DNA of 64,000 nt from Desulfuromonadales bacterium (GCA_024636295.1 JAGXHI010000038.1:1-64000), one strand, 5' to 3'; positions 36,186 to 44,798 are shown, counted from the stretch's first letter. A program made the numbers and translations. The notes: generated by a model from the sequence alone, not told the origin.

Positions 36186-36416
36186 TCAATATTCGGGAGG
36201 GGCATAAAAGTTCAATGGTTCCAGGGGCCGGTCTCCTGTATTATGAATTTCGTGGGTCTCGCCAGCTTCTATCAATAACAACATTCCCGGATTCAGGGAA
36301 AAGTTTTCACTCTGAACGGTGGCGACGCCCCGGCCCGAAAGGACGAAGAGCCACTGATCGTTATGTTTGTGGGTGTTATCCGGGCCGCCGGTGGACTCCC
36401 CCGGCGCGAGAACCAT
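36186..36416 (-). CDS. Small cupin-domain protein, possibly 5'-truncated
   Basis: 76 residues forming a single cupin barrel: motif 1 G-G-P-D-N-T-H-K-H-N-D-Q-W-L-F-V-L-S-G and motif 2 G-E-T-H-E-I-H-N-T-G, with the metal-binding His residues present. In-frame homology-like sequence continues upstream of this ATG (G-F-K-V-P-A-G-T-E-R-S-E-A-V-T) but runs into a stop at about 36477 with no start codon. An ATG in another frame lies just there, so a small frameshift may have removed the natural start. It may be a recent pseudogene or start internally. Confidence 0.65.
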   Translation of the reverse strand: MVLAPGESTGGPDNTHKHNDQWLFVLSGRGVATVQSENFSLNPGMLLLIEAGETHEIHNTGDRPLEPLNFYAPPEY

Positions 36417-36545
36417 GGTGACGGCTTCAGAGCGTTCTGTCCCTGCCGGGACCTTGAAGCCCTGTTCGGGATGGGTTCATTTCGCCTTTGATTCTATCGG
36501 CGCAGTGCGACTCGAATTCAGGTGGAAGAAAAAAGCCCTGGAGTT

Positions 36546-37010
36546 CTATGCCCCGACTTCTTCCTTTTTAACTGTTTCTTCTCTTTTCCGCTTGCGGGCT
36601 GCGCGAGCCTTGGCAAGGTTTTCGCCCAGATCCCGATCAACGGCCATCTGGCGACGCCTCTCCGAATAATTCCGCGCAGCCAGAGGCTGAGTCCTCGGAA
36701 TATCGAACTGTTTGCGGTATTCCTTGGGCGTTGTCTGGTGCGAAGTCCTCAGGTGGCGGGCCAGAGTTTTCATCTCTTTGCCGCAGATCAGGCAGACGAC
36801 CTTGTTCTTGCCGAAAGCTTTCTTCTTGGGAATGGCCGGATAGGCGCCCAGGCCTTCACCTTCACCGAGATGAACCGGTTCGCCTTTATCCAACTTCAGA
36901 AGGGTCTGGTAGACTTCACTGAGTTCCGTTACAAGTTCATTTCTGCTCATTGCCGTGGTTGCAGCATGAGATGACACGATTTCGGCCGCCATTTCGATCA
37001 ATTTAGACAT
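36546..37010 (-). CDS. MucR/Ros-family transcriptional regulator
   Basis: 154 residues of the ROS/MUCR family: an N-terminal helical multimerisation part (IEMAAEIVSSHAATTAMSRNELVTELSEVYQTL), then the single prokaryotic zinc finger VCLICGKEMKTLARHLRTSH (C-x2-C-x9-H-x4-H, about 71-91) and the following TPKEYRKQFDIP. A long basic tail (ARAARKRKREETVKK) comes last. Such proteins bind AT-rich DNA and often repress surface or exopolysaccharide genes. Its upstream region (37011-37150) is itself AT-rich, so it may bind its own promoter. Targets here are unknown. Confidence 0.92.
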   Translation of the reverse strand: MSKLIEMAAEIVSSHAATTAMSRNELVTELSEVYQTLLKLDKGEPVHLGEGEGLGAYPAIPKKKAFGKNKVVCLICGKEMKTLARHLRTSHQTTPKEYRKQFDIPRTQPLAARNYSERRRQMAVDRDLGENLAKARAARKRKREETVKKEEVGA

Positions 37011-37218
37011 ACTGTTCTCCTTTTAAAAATTTCTAATAATATACCCTCACTATTTGTATTTTTCAATTTTTTATTTTCTGTCGGTTCTTTTTTCGTAAAA
37101 AAAATTTGCAACGGGCGAGGTTGGTGTTCAGCTGTTGTATTTTATCCGATTGGAAAAATGAGCGATGGAAAAGGGTCGGAAAGCAGAAAAGATAAATGAA
37201 TTTCGCGGTGTGGGGCTT

Positions 37219-39771
37219 CTAATTTTGACGGCGCTTGTCAGAAGGATGGCGGCATTCGGAAAAAAAATGTTCGATTTCCTTTATTACATCCTCCGCCGGA
37301 GCTGCGAACACCCGCACTTCAGGCAAAGAGCGCAGGAAAATGCGTCCATATCCTTTTTTAACCGCGCGGCTGTCCAGCAGAAGAACAACACCACGGTCCT
37401 CCCGATGACGGATCAGTCGCCCGAATCCCTGCCGGAACTTGATGACTGCCTGAGGAACGGTGAATTCCAAAAAAGGATCCCCACCGGCCAGGGTGATCGC
37501 TTCGGCGCGGGCTTCGCGGATCGGTTCGGTGGGCACCTTGAAGGGAAGTCGGGCGATGATCACCTGCTCAAGGGCGGCGCCTGGCACATCCACTCCCTCC
37601 CAGAAAGAGTCGGTGGCGAAGAGAATGCTGGTGGGGTCGGCGGCGAATTGCTTCAACAGCAGGTGTCGATTTTTTTCTCCCTGGCGCAGGCACTGGTATC
37701 CACGGGCTGTCATAATCGGAGCGATCTCGGCAAAGACTCGCCTCAGGAGGGAGTAGGCGGTGAAGAGGACAAAGGTGCGGCCATCCGCGGCCAGAAGGCT
37801 TCTTTCCGTCAGATCCCTGATACTCTCAGGATATCCGGTCCGCCCCGGTTCGGGAATATCCGTGGGAACCGCGACAAGCGCCTGGGTGCTGAAATCAAAC
37901 GGTGAAGCGAGAAGAAGTTCCTGGATGCGGTGTGTTTCGGCATGGTCCAGCCCCACGCGGCGCCTGAAATAATCGAAGCGTCCGCTGACCGTCAGGGTGG
38001 CGCTGGTCATGACCACCGTTTTGAATCGCTCGTAAAGGGCCTCCTTCAGGCCGCCGGCCACTTCCAGCGGCGCGGTGCAGAGTCGGGTGACTATTCCATG
38101 GCCTCGGCCGATTCGACCCCGGATCACTTCGATCCAGGCGCATGTTTGCTCATCCCCGGCGATGAACCCGGCAAGATCGGCGGCGATCCCCTCCAGGCGA
38201 AGGCCGATGCCGCGCAGGTCCGTCAGGGGAGACGCAAGTTTTTCGAACGACTCGTCCGGAACACGGCCGCAGGCTTTAAGAAACTGTTGAATTTCCTCCG
38301 AGAGCAGCCCCGCCTGACGCGAGAGGTTCTTCACCTGCGCAGAGATGGTTTCCCAGGTATCGCTCTCGACAAACGCGGGGACGATTCGGAAGCGAATTTC
38401 CTCCCTCTCGACGATTTCCCGCGCCAGGGCCGCCGCCAGATCGATCCCGATCTCCTCCAGAATTTTCTGAGATTTCTCCAGCAGGTCCTGCCGTGCGGCA
38501 AGGATCGATTCAATCCTCCCGTGCAGTTCGCGGTAAAGGTCGTCCTGTGAATCGGGAAGTTCGCGGGCAAGTCCCGAAAGAAGCCGTGGGAGCAGCCCCT
38601 TGTCGGGCTTGCGGGGGTGGCGCAGTTTATTCAGAACCCGTGAGAACGTGAAACGCGTAACCTGAGAGGAGAAATAGCTGGTGGCCACATCCTCCAGATG
38701 GTGGGCCTCATCCAGAATGATGCGGTCGAAGGGGGGAAGTACGGCGGTGGCTGAATAATTGTCCGTCATCCGGCGCAGGGCGAGATCGGAAAGAAGCAGT
38801 GCGTGGTTTACCACGAGAAGGTGGGCCTGGCTGGCCCGTCGCCGCGCCCTGTGGAAGAAGCATTCCTGAAAATGGCTGCACCGCACTCGCCCACACTGAT
38901 CGATTTCGCAGCGGACCTCCTCCCATACCTGCTCGGAAGGTAGAAATGAAAGCTCCTCCCGGGACCCATCCTCGGTCTGATTTGACCATTCGATAATGGC
39001 CTGGAATTCTCCCGTTTTTTCGGTGTCGAACAGATCGGGTTCCGCCGTTGCCGAATCGAGCCGGCGACGGCAGAGGTAATTCGTCCGTCCCTTTACCAGA
39101 ACCGCCCGAAAAGCCAGTCCGGCGGATCGCTCGAGAAAAGGCAGATCCTTTCGGATCAGCTGTTCCTGGAGGTTGATCGTATTTGTGGAGATGACAACCC
39201 GCTCCCCGTTTTCCAGGGCCCATAGGATGGCTGGAACGAGGTAGGCAAGGCTTTTTCCCGTGCCGGTCCCCGCCTCTATGATCGAGAGCCGGCTTCGATT
39301 GAAGGCTTCACCCACAGCAAAAGCCATGCGCAGCTGCTCCGGGCGATCCTCATATCCGGGGAGGGATTGCGCCACATTTCCTTTCGGCCCGAGGATATCG
39401 GTCAGCCGCTGAGGATGGATCTCTTTTTCCTCTGCAGGAGCGAATGGCTCAACCACCCGATACACATTTCCCACATGGTTATCCACAATGTAAAAACCCA
39501 CCCCCAGAGACCCCAGACTCGAGGCGACAGCGAGATCGGCCTCGGAAGGATGCAACTCCCCGGAGGGATGGTTGTGGATAACCACATCGCCATAATCACA
39601 GACCTGAAGAATTGCCGGAACGGCCTTCGAGGAACCCCGGGCCAGCACCTCAACCTCCACCACGCGACGCTGTGCATCGGTGCGGCCAAGAAAAAAGACT
39701 TCATTTTCCGCTGCCCCTGAAATGGCCTCACGCATATGACTTCGGGCCGCGGGTGAAAAGCTCTGATCCAA
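37219..39771 (-). CDS. DinG-family helicase with an N-terminal RadC-type JAB domain
   Basis: 850 residues from the TTG at 39771, which has AAGAGG 7 bp upstream. The N-terminal 130 residues form a JAB/MPN domain with the metal motif IHNHPSGELHPSEAD (H-x-H-P-S-G...S-x2-D) as in RadC. Then come Walker A EAGTGTGKS, a cysteine-rich FeS region (NYLCRRR...CGRVRCSHFQEC), the DEAH box LDEAHHLED, and C-terminal motifs (ATDSFWEGVDVPG, QGFGRLIRH). DinG/XPD-type enzymes unwind 5'-3', for example at D-loops and RNA-DNA hybrids. The frame stays open upstream into the mobile element at 39794, so an N-terminal extension is possible. The peptidase-like domain's role is unknown. Confidence 0.93.
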   Translation of the reverse strand: MDQSFSPAARSHMREAISGAAENEVFFLGRTDAQRRVVEVEVLARGSSKAVPAILQVCDYGDVVIHNHPSGELHPSEADLAVASSLGSLGVGFYIVDNHVGNVYRVVEPFAPAEEKEIHPQRLTDILGPKGNVAQSLPGYEDRPEQLRMAFAVGEAFNRSRLSIIEAGTGTGKSLAYLVPAILWALENGERVVISTNTINLQEQLIRKDLPFLERSAGLAFRAVLVKGRTNYLCRRRLDSATAEPDLFDTEKTGEFQAIIEWSNQTEDGSREELSFLPSEQVWEEVRCEIDQCGRVRCSHFQECFFHRARRRASQAHLLVVNHALLLSDLALRRMTDNYSATAVLPPFDRIILDEAHHLEDVATSYFSSQVTRFTFSRVLNKLRHPRKPDKGLLPRLLSGLARELPDSQDDLYRELHGRIESILAARQDLLEKSQKILEEIGIDLAAALAREIVEREEIRFRIVPAFVESDTWETISAQVKNLSRQAGLLSEEIQQFLKACGRVPDESFEKLASPLTDLRGIGLRLEGIAADLAGFIAGDEQTCAWIEVIRGRIGRGHGIVTRLCTAPLEVAGGLKEALYERFKTVVMTSATLTVSGRFDYFRRRVGLDHAETHRIQELLLASPFDFSTQALVAVPTDIPEPGRTGYPESIRDLTERSLLAADGRTFVLFTAYSLLRRVFAEIAPIMTARGYQCLRQGEKNRHLLLKQFAADPTSILFATDSFWEGVDVPGAALEQVIIARLPFKVPTEPIREARAEAITLAGGDPFLEFTVPQAVIKFRQGFGRLIRHREDRGVVLLLDSRAVKKGYGRIFLRSLPEVRVFAAPAEDVIKEIEHFFSECRHPSDKRRQN

Positions 39772-39793
39772 AATTGATCCTCTTCCATTAGGT

Positions 39794-39969
39794 AGTTTTC
39801 GTCCGGAAACGGCCCTTTTCCGCAATCCCGGCGTCAATCCGCGGATTTGATTGTGCGGCGTAAAGTACTACGCCTCCGCTCAAATCCTTGATTTCCTTGA
39901 CCTTGCTAAAAATTGCTCGTTTCCAGATCGAAAACTGCATTTGTGCTTCCCGGGGTTTCCGGACGGGCA
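39794..39969 (-). mobile_element. 176-bp miniature inverted-repeat element, copy 3
   Basis: An inverted copy of the elements at 34409 and 35948, exactly 176 bp. It is flanked by TAGGT at 39789-39793 and 39970-39974, a third distinct target duplication. It lies 22 bp upstream of the start chosen for the JAB-helicase gene, on the same strand. The reading frame of that gene remains open into it as far as 39837, so it could supply an alternative start or promoter. Another frame is open along its whole length (ending ...IAEKGRFRTKTT). Confidence 0.87.
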
Positions 39970-40097
39970 TAGGTGCCGAATCACACAGATACAGGGTCAC
40001 ACAAAAACAGCATATGCATTGTCGCTATGATCTCGGGAGACTTGCAAATCCACCGATTATAGGAGAAGGCGAAATAAAAAGAAACGGGAATGGGAAA

Positions 40098-40994
40098 TCA
40101 CTTCCGCAGATAGCGCGCGATTCCTTGGGGAAAAGGGCGAGGCTTTATGTCGAAGGTCTCAGACCATTCGCTCGGATCGCAGACGTTTCCCTCCAGAAGC
40201 ATGGTAAGCTGAGCGGAAGTGATGGGAAACCAAGAGAAATTGCCCAGAAGCCGGACCGCAGGTTTTACAGTGAATACGGGCTGATGGATTTTAAGCACCC
40301 GACCTTTTCCGAGCGCCCGCCCAATCGTGTCCAGCACTTCATTGTAGGAATAGCTTTCGGGACCGCAGCAGAAGAATGTCCGGTTCGCGGCCTGCGAAAC
40401 GGTCAGAGCCCGCACGAATCCGGCGGCTACATCTTCCACCGCCACCGGCGACATGCGGTAGCGCCCGTCACCGATCACCGGCACTATGGGGAGTCGGCGA
40501 ATAAGATTGGACAGCATGGTCACAAATTCATCCCCAGGTCCGAAAATAAGAGAGGGACGAAAAATCGTCCATTGCAGGGGCGAAGCACGGACGGCTTCCT
40601 CCCCGCGCCATTTTGTCTGGTGATAGGGAGATGCGGCGTCCTTCCGCGTTCCGTTGGCGCTCATATGCAGGAATTGTCCGACGCCCTGCGCCTGTGCAGC
40701 TTCCACCATATGAAGGGCTCCCTCGAAGTGGACCTTTTCGAAGGTAATCTCCCGGGCGGGAACTTCCCGAATGATTCCCACCAGGTGAATGACTGCATCG
40801 CATCCTTCCAGCGAACCCTTCAGGGACTCGGGATCCATCGCATCTCCGATCCGGACTTCCACCCCCTCCCGGACGGCAAGCTTGTCTTCGGAGCCCTGGC
40901 GCACCAGGCATCGGGCGATATGACCCGCCTGGGTCAGTTGACGAATGATTTCCGTTCCGACGAATCCCGTCCCTCCGGTCACAAAAACCTTCAT
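40098..40994 (-). CDS. NAD(P)-binding epimerase/dehydratase-like protein (NDUFA9/atypical SDR type)
   Basis: 298 residues from the ATG at 40994, chosen because GGAGG lies 9 bp upstream. An N-terminal Rossmann motif, VTGGTGFVGTEIIRQL, is followed by GDAMDPESLKGSLEGCDAVIHLVGI. An atypical active-site segment keeps S-A-N-G and Y-H-Q-T-K (Y-x-x-x-K). The C-terminal part (ALGKGRVLKIHQPVF...ITSAQLTMLLEGN) resembles the NDUFA9 subgroup that binds NADPH tightly in complex I. Sixteen bp separate it from rtcB, so it is the last gene of that operon. Its substrate is unknown. Confidence 0.85.
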   Translation of the reverse strand: MKVFVTGGTGFVGTEIIRQLTQAGHIARCLVRQGSEDKLAVREGVEVRIGDAMDPESLKGSLEGCDAVIHLVGIIREVPAREITFEKVHFEGALHMVEAAQAQGVGQFLHMSANGTRKDAASPYHQTKWRGEEAVRASPLQWTIFRPSLIFGPGDEFVTMLSNLIRRLPIVPVIGDGRYRMSPVAVEDVAAGFVRALTVSQAANRTFFCCGPESYSYNEVLDTIGRALGKGRVLKIHQPVFTVKPAVRLLGNFSWFPITSAQLTMLLEGNVCDPSEWSETFDIKPRPFPQGIARYLRK

Positions 40995-41010
40995 ACTTCT
41001 CATCCTCCAA

Positions 41011-42456
41011 TCAGCCTTTGACAACTGCCAGCGGCCGGAGTCGGGCTACGATCTTTCCGATTCCCGCCTGCTGAACAACTCCCACGACTTCCATTACATC
41101 TTTGTAGGCCTCTGAAATCTCCTCGGCCACGGTGGCTCGTCCGGCCGCCCGCACCAGGATTCCCCTGGCGGCCAGCTGGCCGATTATATCCCGCCCGCGG
41201 GCGAGCTTCTTCGCCGCGTGGCGCGAGAGCACCCTGCCCGCTCCGTGGCAGGTGGATCCGAAGGTTTCCTCATAGGCCGCCTGGGTTCCAACGAGTACGT
41301 AGGAGTAGCGACCCATATCCCCGGGAATGAGTACCGGCTGCCCCACATGGCGGTACATGTCGGGAACGTCGGGATGCCCTGGAGGAAACGCGCGGGTGGC
41401 GCCCTTGCGATGAACGCAGAGGCGACGCTCCTTGCCCCCGACACGATGGGTCTCCCATTTGGCGATATTGTGGCAGACATCGTAAATGACGGAAAGCTGG
41501 TTTTCAGCGGGCCGCCTGCCCAGGACCTGTTCGAAGGTTTCCCGCACCCAGTCCGTGATGAGCTGGCGGTTGGCGAATGCGAAATTGGCGGCGCAGGCCA
41601 TGGCAGAGAGGTACTGTCGGGCTTCGGGGCTGCTCAAGGGGGCGCTGCAGAGCTGGGGGTCGGGCAGTTCGATACCATACTTCCGGCTGGCCCGGCGCAT
41701 GACTCCGATATAATCGTCGCAGATCTGATATCCCAATCCCCGGCTGCCCGTATGAATGGTGACGGTGACCTGCCCGGGGGAGAGGCCAAGGGTTTGGGCG
41801 GCCTCCTCGTCTCGGATCTCCTCCACCTCCTGAACTTCCAGAAAATGGTTGCCCGATCCGAGCGTACCCAATTGGGATTGTCCCCTCTCCAGGGCCCGAT
41901 CGGAGACGATATCCGGATCGGCCCCCGACAGGCGTCCTGTCTCCTCGATGTGAAGAAGGTCGTTTTCCGTTCCGAAGCCTCGCTCCACAGCCCAGAGTGC
42001 GCCTTTTTGCAGAACCTGTTTTTCCTCCTGAAGGGTCAGCTTCAGGTCCTTTCGCCGGGATCCGACCCCCGAGGGGATATTCCGGAAGAGCCCGTCTGCA
42101 AGTTCCTTCAGCCGAGGCCGGATTTCATCCGCATTCAGGGCCGAACGTAGAAGCCGCACACCGCAGTTGATATCGTATCCGACTCCCCCCGGAGACACGA
42201 CACCTCCTTCGTTCTCATCAAATGCCGCCACTCCGCCGATGGGAAAACCGTACCCCCAGTGGATATCGGGCATGGCGATGGATGGCCCCATGATTCCGGG
42301 CAGTGTGGCGACGTTCCGAACCTGCTCGAGCGCCTGCTCCTGCCGGATCGCCTCCATCATGTCATCCGTGGCGAAGACCAGGCCCTCGGTTCGCATCTTC
42401 CCCTCCTGGGGGAGGCGCCAGCGGCAGACGCCGATTTTTTCCATCGGTAGGGCCAT
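41011..42456 (-). CDS. rtcB: RNA-splicing ligase RtcB
   Basis: RtcB joins 2',3'-cyclic phosphate and 5'-OH RNA ends using GTP and Mn2+. Its 481 residues from the ATG at 42456 (GGGAGG 5 bp upstream) contain GGVGYDINCGVRLLRS with the metal cysteine, GSGNHFLEVQ, HTGSRGLGYQ, GKERRLCVHRKGATRAFPPG, and TCHGAGRVLSR with the GMP-accepting histidine region. The archease gene lies 20 bp upstream on the same strand, supporting a functional pair. The operon may repair tRNA or mRNA cleaved by ribonuclease toxins; that substrate is inferred. Confidence 0.96.
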   Translation of the reverse strand: MALPMEKIGVCRWRLPQEGKMRTEGLVFATDDMMEAIRQEQALEQVRNVATLPGIMGPSIAMPDIHWGYGFPIGGVAAFDENEGGVVSPGGVGYDINCGVRLLRSALNADEIRPRLKELADGLFRNIPSGVGSRRKDLKLTLQEEKQVLQKGALWAVERGFGTENDLLHIEETGRLSGADPDIVSDRALERGQSQLGTLGSGNHFLEVQEVEEIRDEEAAQTLGLSPGQVTVTIHTGSRGLGYQICDDYIGVMRRASRKYGIELPDPQLCSAPLSSPEARQYLSAMACAANFAFANRQLITDWVRETFEQVLGRRPAENQLSVIYDVCHNIAKWETHRVGGKERRLCVHRKGATRAFPPGHPDVPDMYRHVGQPVLIPGDMGRYSYVLVGTQAAYEETFGSTCHGAGRVLSRHAAKKLARGRDIIGQLAARGILVRAAGRATVAEEISEAYKDVMEVVGVVQQAGIGKIVARLRPLAVVKG

Positions 42457-42475
42457 ACAGGCCTCCCGCAAAGAC

Positions 42476-42889
42476 TTAAAGATCCAAATAGATCCGGGCT
42501 CGCCATTCGTTTCCGGACTTCTCCACTTTCAACTGGTGGTAGGTGACGGCTTTTACCTCACGCTCGACCCTGTGCCGATTCGAATCAAATTGCTCCCCCA
42601 TGACCCGCGCCCGAAGAAAATGATCCTCCAATACCATTATTTCGAATTCCCCCGGGAAAAATCCCCTACTTTCGAAGAGGAAGAGAATTTCATTGAGCCA
42701 GCGGATCAGAATCTCTTCGAAATCTTCTCCCCGGATTTCAATGAGTCTCTCTTCCCCGAGCGTTTCGGTCTCTCCTCCAATGATGTCCATGAGACCACGG
42801 GCGGCCTGGACGAACATCTCCCCCGAGGATTCTCCCCAGGCTTCGATCCCCATGTCGGCGGTGTGCTCCAGGATTTGATAATTTCCCAT
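42476..42889 (-). CDS. Archease, RtcB activator
   Basis: 137 residues with the archease pattern: Y-Q-I-L-E-H-T-A-D-M-G-I-E-A-W-G at the N-terminus with the metal-binding Asp/His, a central EILIRWLNEILFLFESRGFFPGEFEI, and the C-terminal VKAVTYHQLKVEK with Asp/Glu-rich surroundings. Archease promotes RtcB guanylation and multiple turnover. The gene precedes rtcB by 20 bp in the same direction. Confidence 0.93.
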   Translation of the reverse strand: MGNYQILEHTADMGIEAWGESSGEMFVQAARGLMDIIGGETETLGEERLIEIRGEDFEEILIRWLNEILFLFESRGFFPGEFEIMVLEDHFLRARVMGEQFDSNRHRVEREVKAVTYHQLKVEKSGNEWRARIYLDL

Positions 42890-42922
42890 TCAGGAATCCA
42901 TAGAGTGGGAGAAGAAGTCTTC

Positions 42923-43471
42923 TTACTCCTGGCGCTCCCAGTTGACCCGGCAGAGGGAATGATCGTCGCTCCACTGAACTTCGAGCTCCCCCTGATGCGC
43001 CTTGTGAAGGGCGCGTCCGATATGCTCGGCCAGTTTCTCCTCTGTGGTTTCGATAAGCAGGGAGTCCCCTTCCGGTTGAATGCGCATGATGCGCGCGAGC
43101 GGGTTTTTGGCCATGGCGTTGTTTTCGGTGCTTCGCAGGATATTGATGATTTCCTCTTCGTGATGCCAGAGGTAGTCGCCGCGAAGGGTGACGACGCCTT
43201 CCGGATAGAGCTGGTGCATTTTCTGGCACGCCGGGCATTTGACCTGATTCACATCCTCGCCGCTTTGAATTTCCGCGAACTCCTTTTCCTTGAGATACCA
43301 TCTTTTATTGCGGTAAATGGCATGGCAGACGGTGCACACAGCCGGTTCCTTGAGTCCTTCATCTGAGATGTAGGGATCTTCGTTCCGGACAGGGCGACCC
43401 CGCTTGGCATCTACATCGAACTGGAATTTATTTCCGCTTCTATCCATAACCTGGTCTTTTTTGGATGGCAT
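42923..43471 (-). CDS. BCAM0308-family zinc-ribbon protein
   Basis: 182 residues with a treble-clef or zinc-ribbon pair, C-T-V-C (about 46-49) and C-P-A-C (about 79-82), then V-V-T-L-R-G-D-Y-L-W-H-H-E-E-E-I-I-N-I-L and a C-terminal half resembling the NMD3-like RNA-binding fold. Its molecular function is not known. It is the first gene of the archease-rtcB unit, 33 bp upstream, so a link with RNA repair or ribosome handling is plausible. That link is from context only. Confidence 0.8.
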   Translation of the reverse strand: MPSKKDQVMDRSGNKFQFDVDAKRGRPVRNEDPYISDEGLKEPAVCTVCHAIYRNKRWYLKEKEFAEIQSGEDVNQVKCPACQKMHQLYPEGVVTLRGDYLWHHEEEIINILRSTENNAMAKNPLARIMRIQPEGDSLLIETTEEKLAEHIGRALHKAHQGELEVQWSDDHSLCRVNWERQE

Positions 43472-43766
43472 TGCGCTTCCTCCTTTCCTGATCGACAGGT
43501 AAATTCCGTTGCGCTGGCAGGCTGTCGGACGATTTTCGCCGCGCCAGCATATTCCTCATTTTCCGACGACCTTTTAGTTCAGTATAACATCAATCCATTT
43601 CCTGCAAAGCTTGCCCGGGAAGCCCTCCATGGAACAAGAATTGTTTTGGTTTTCAATGTAATTTATCCTGAATTCCAAAGGTTGGGAGTAAATTCTGTCG
43701 TCTGATATATAATTACGTCTGAAGGGGCGAAGTGCGGAAGCGGACACAGGAAAAGGAGATACCGCA

Positions 43767-43918
43767 ATGGCGGTCCTTATCCTCGGGCCGGGCAACACCC
43801 TGATGAGGGACGACGGTCTGGGGCCCGGGTCACGGATATGCAGAAAGAACTCCGGCAGGCAGGTTCAGATCGCCGGGTTTCGTTGAAAGTCCGGCCCCGT
43901 TTCCGGCTTCATCCATGA
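43767..43918 (+). pseudogene. Remnant of a hydrogenase maturation protease (HyaD/HybD type)
   Basis: A frame starting at ATG after AGGAG (43754-43758) begins V-L-I-L-G-P-G-N-T-L-M-R-D-D-G-L-G-P, the diagnostic N-terminus of hydrogenase maturation endopeptidases (I-L-G-I-G-N-x-L-x-x-D-D-G-V-G). After about 20 residues a frameshift moves the sequence to another frame (V-T-D-M-Q-K-E-L-R-Q-A-G), which stops at 43918, and the remaining two thirds of the gene are absent. No hydrogenase structural genes are nearby, so this looks like a decayed relic. Nothing recognisable was seen between 43472 and 43766. Confidence 0.7.
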
Positions 43919-43994
43919 ATCTTCGGGAAGGCGGCTTCGGGAGGGCTCTTCTTTTATCCTATACATTCCCGCTTTTTCGGGTGAAAATAACCCC

Positions 43995-44798
43995 ATGTGT
44001 CTCATTCTTGTTGCATTGGGAAATCACCCTGATTATCCCCTGGTCCTGGCTGCCAACCGGGATGAGTTCTATGATCGGCCGACAGCCACTGCCGACTTCT
44101 GGGAAGATGCCCCCGAAGTCCTGGGGGGGCGTGATCTGGAGGCGGGGGGCACCTGGCTGGGGATAACCCGTACAGGCCGATGGGCTGCCGTAACCAATTT
44201 CCGCGATCCTCCCCAAAAAAGCGCGGCCGGGGCCTCCCGGGGATACCTGGTCAGCGATTATCTCAAAGGGACCGGTACGCCCGGCGAATATATGGAAAAG
44301 ATACATGAGCGCCGGAAGTCTTACCGAGGTTTCAACCTTCTGGCGGGGACCGCGCATGAAGCCTGGTACTTTTCCAACAAGGGCGGCGAAGTACGAAAGC
44401 TTCAGGCGGGCATCTACGGCCTCAGCAATCATTTTCTGGATACGCCCTGGCCGAAGGTCGTCTCCGGCAGAGAGGCCCTGGCGTCGGAGCTGGAGAGGGC
44501 AAAGCCCGATCCCTGGAAGCTTTTCACCCTGCTGGGAGACAGGGCCGTGGTTCCCGACCACCTTCTGCCCGAGACCGGGGTCGGCCTCGAGTGGGAACGT
44601 CTCCTTTCTTCCCGGTTCATTGCCTCGCCCCGTTACGGCACGCGCGCCTCGACCGTTCTGATGATAGATCAAAGTGGCAAGGCATTGTTTCTCGAGCGAA
44701 ACTTCTTTCCCGGGCGGAAGGAAGGTGCGGAGGTTCGGGTGGAATTCCAGATCGAGGGCGCGGCGGGGCGTGAGGTGCTCTCTCGCTCTGACGGTTAA
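43995..44798 (+). CDS. NRDE-family (TANGO2-like) protein
   Basis: 267 residues with the N-terminal CLI...LVLAANRDEFYDRPT signature including the N-R-D-E motif. The Met-Cys start suggests an Ntn-hydrolase-like nucleophile at Cys2. G-G-R-D-L-E-A-G-G-T-W-L-G follows, and a later GLSNHFLDTPWPKV matches the family. The homologue TANGO2 is associated with haem trafficking and lipid homeostasis; the bacterial role is not settled. It lies 81 bp upstream of lon and may be cotranscribed. Confidence 0.88.
   Translation: MCLILVALGNHPDYPLVLAANRDEFYDRPTATADFWEDAPEVLGGRDLEAGGTWLGITRTGRWAAVTNFRDPPQKSAAGASRGYLVSDYLKGTGTPGEYMEKIHERRKSYRGFNLLAGTAHEAWYFSNKGGEVRKLQAGIYGLSNHFLDTPWPKVVSGREALASELERAKPDPWKLFTLLGDRAVVPDHLLPETGVGLEWERLLSSRFIASPRYGTRASTVLMIDQSGKALFLERNFFPGRKEGAEVRVEFQIEGAAGREVLSRSDG

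Noticed and set aside
39402..39788. Frame starting MEEDQFWIRAF just after mobile element copy 3
   Set aside because: It is out of frame with the JAB domain, whose metal motif is clear in the other frame, and does not match any family I know.
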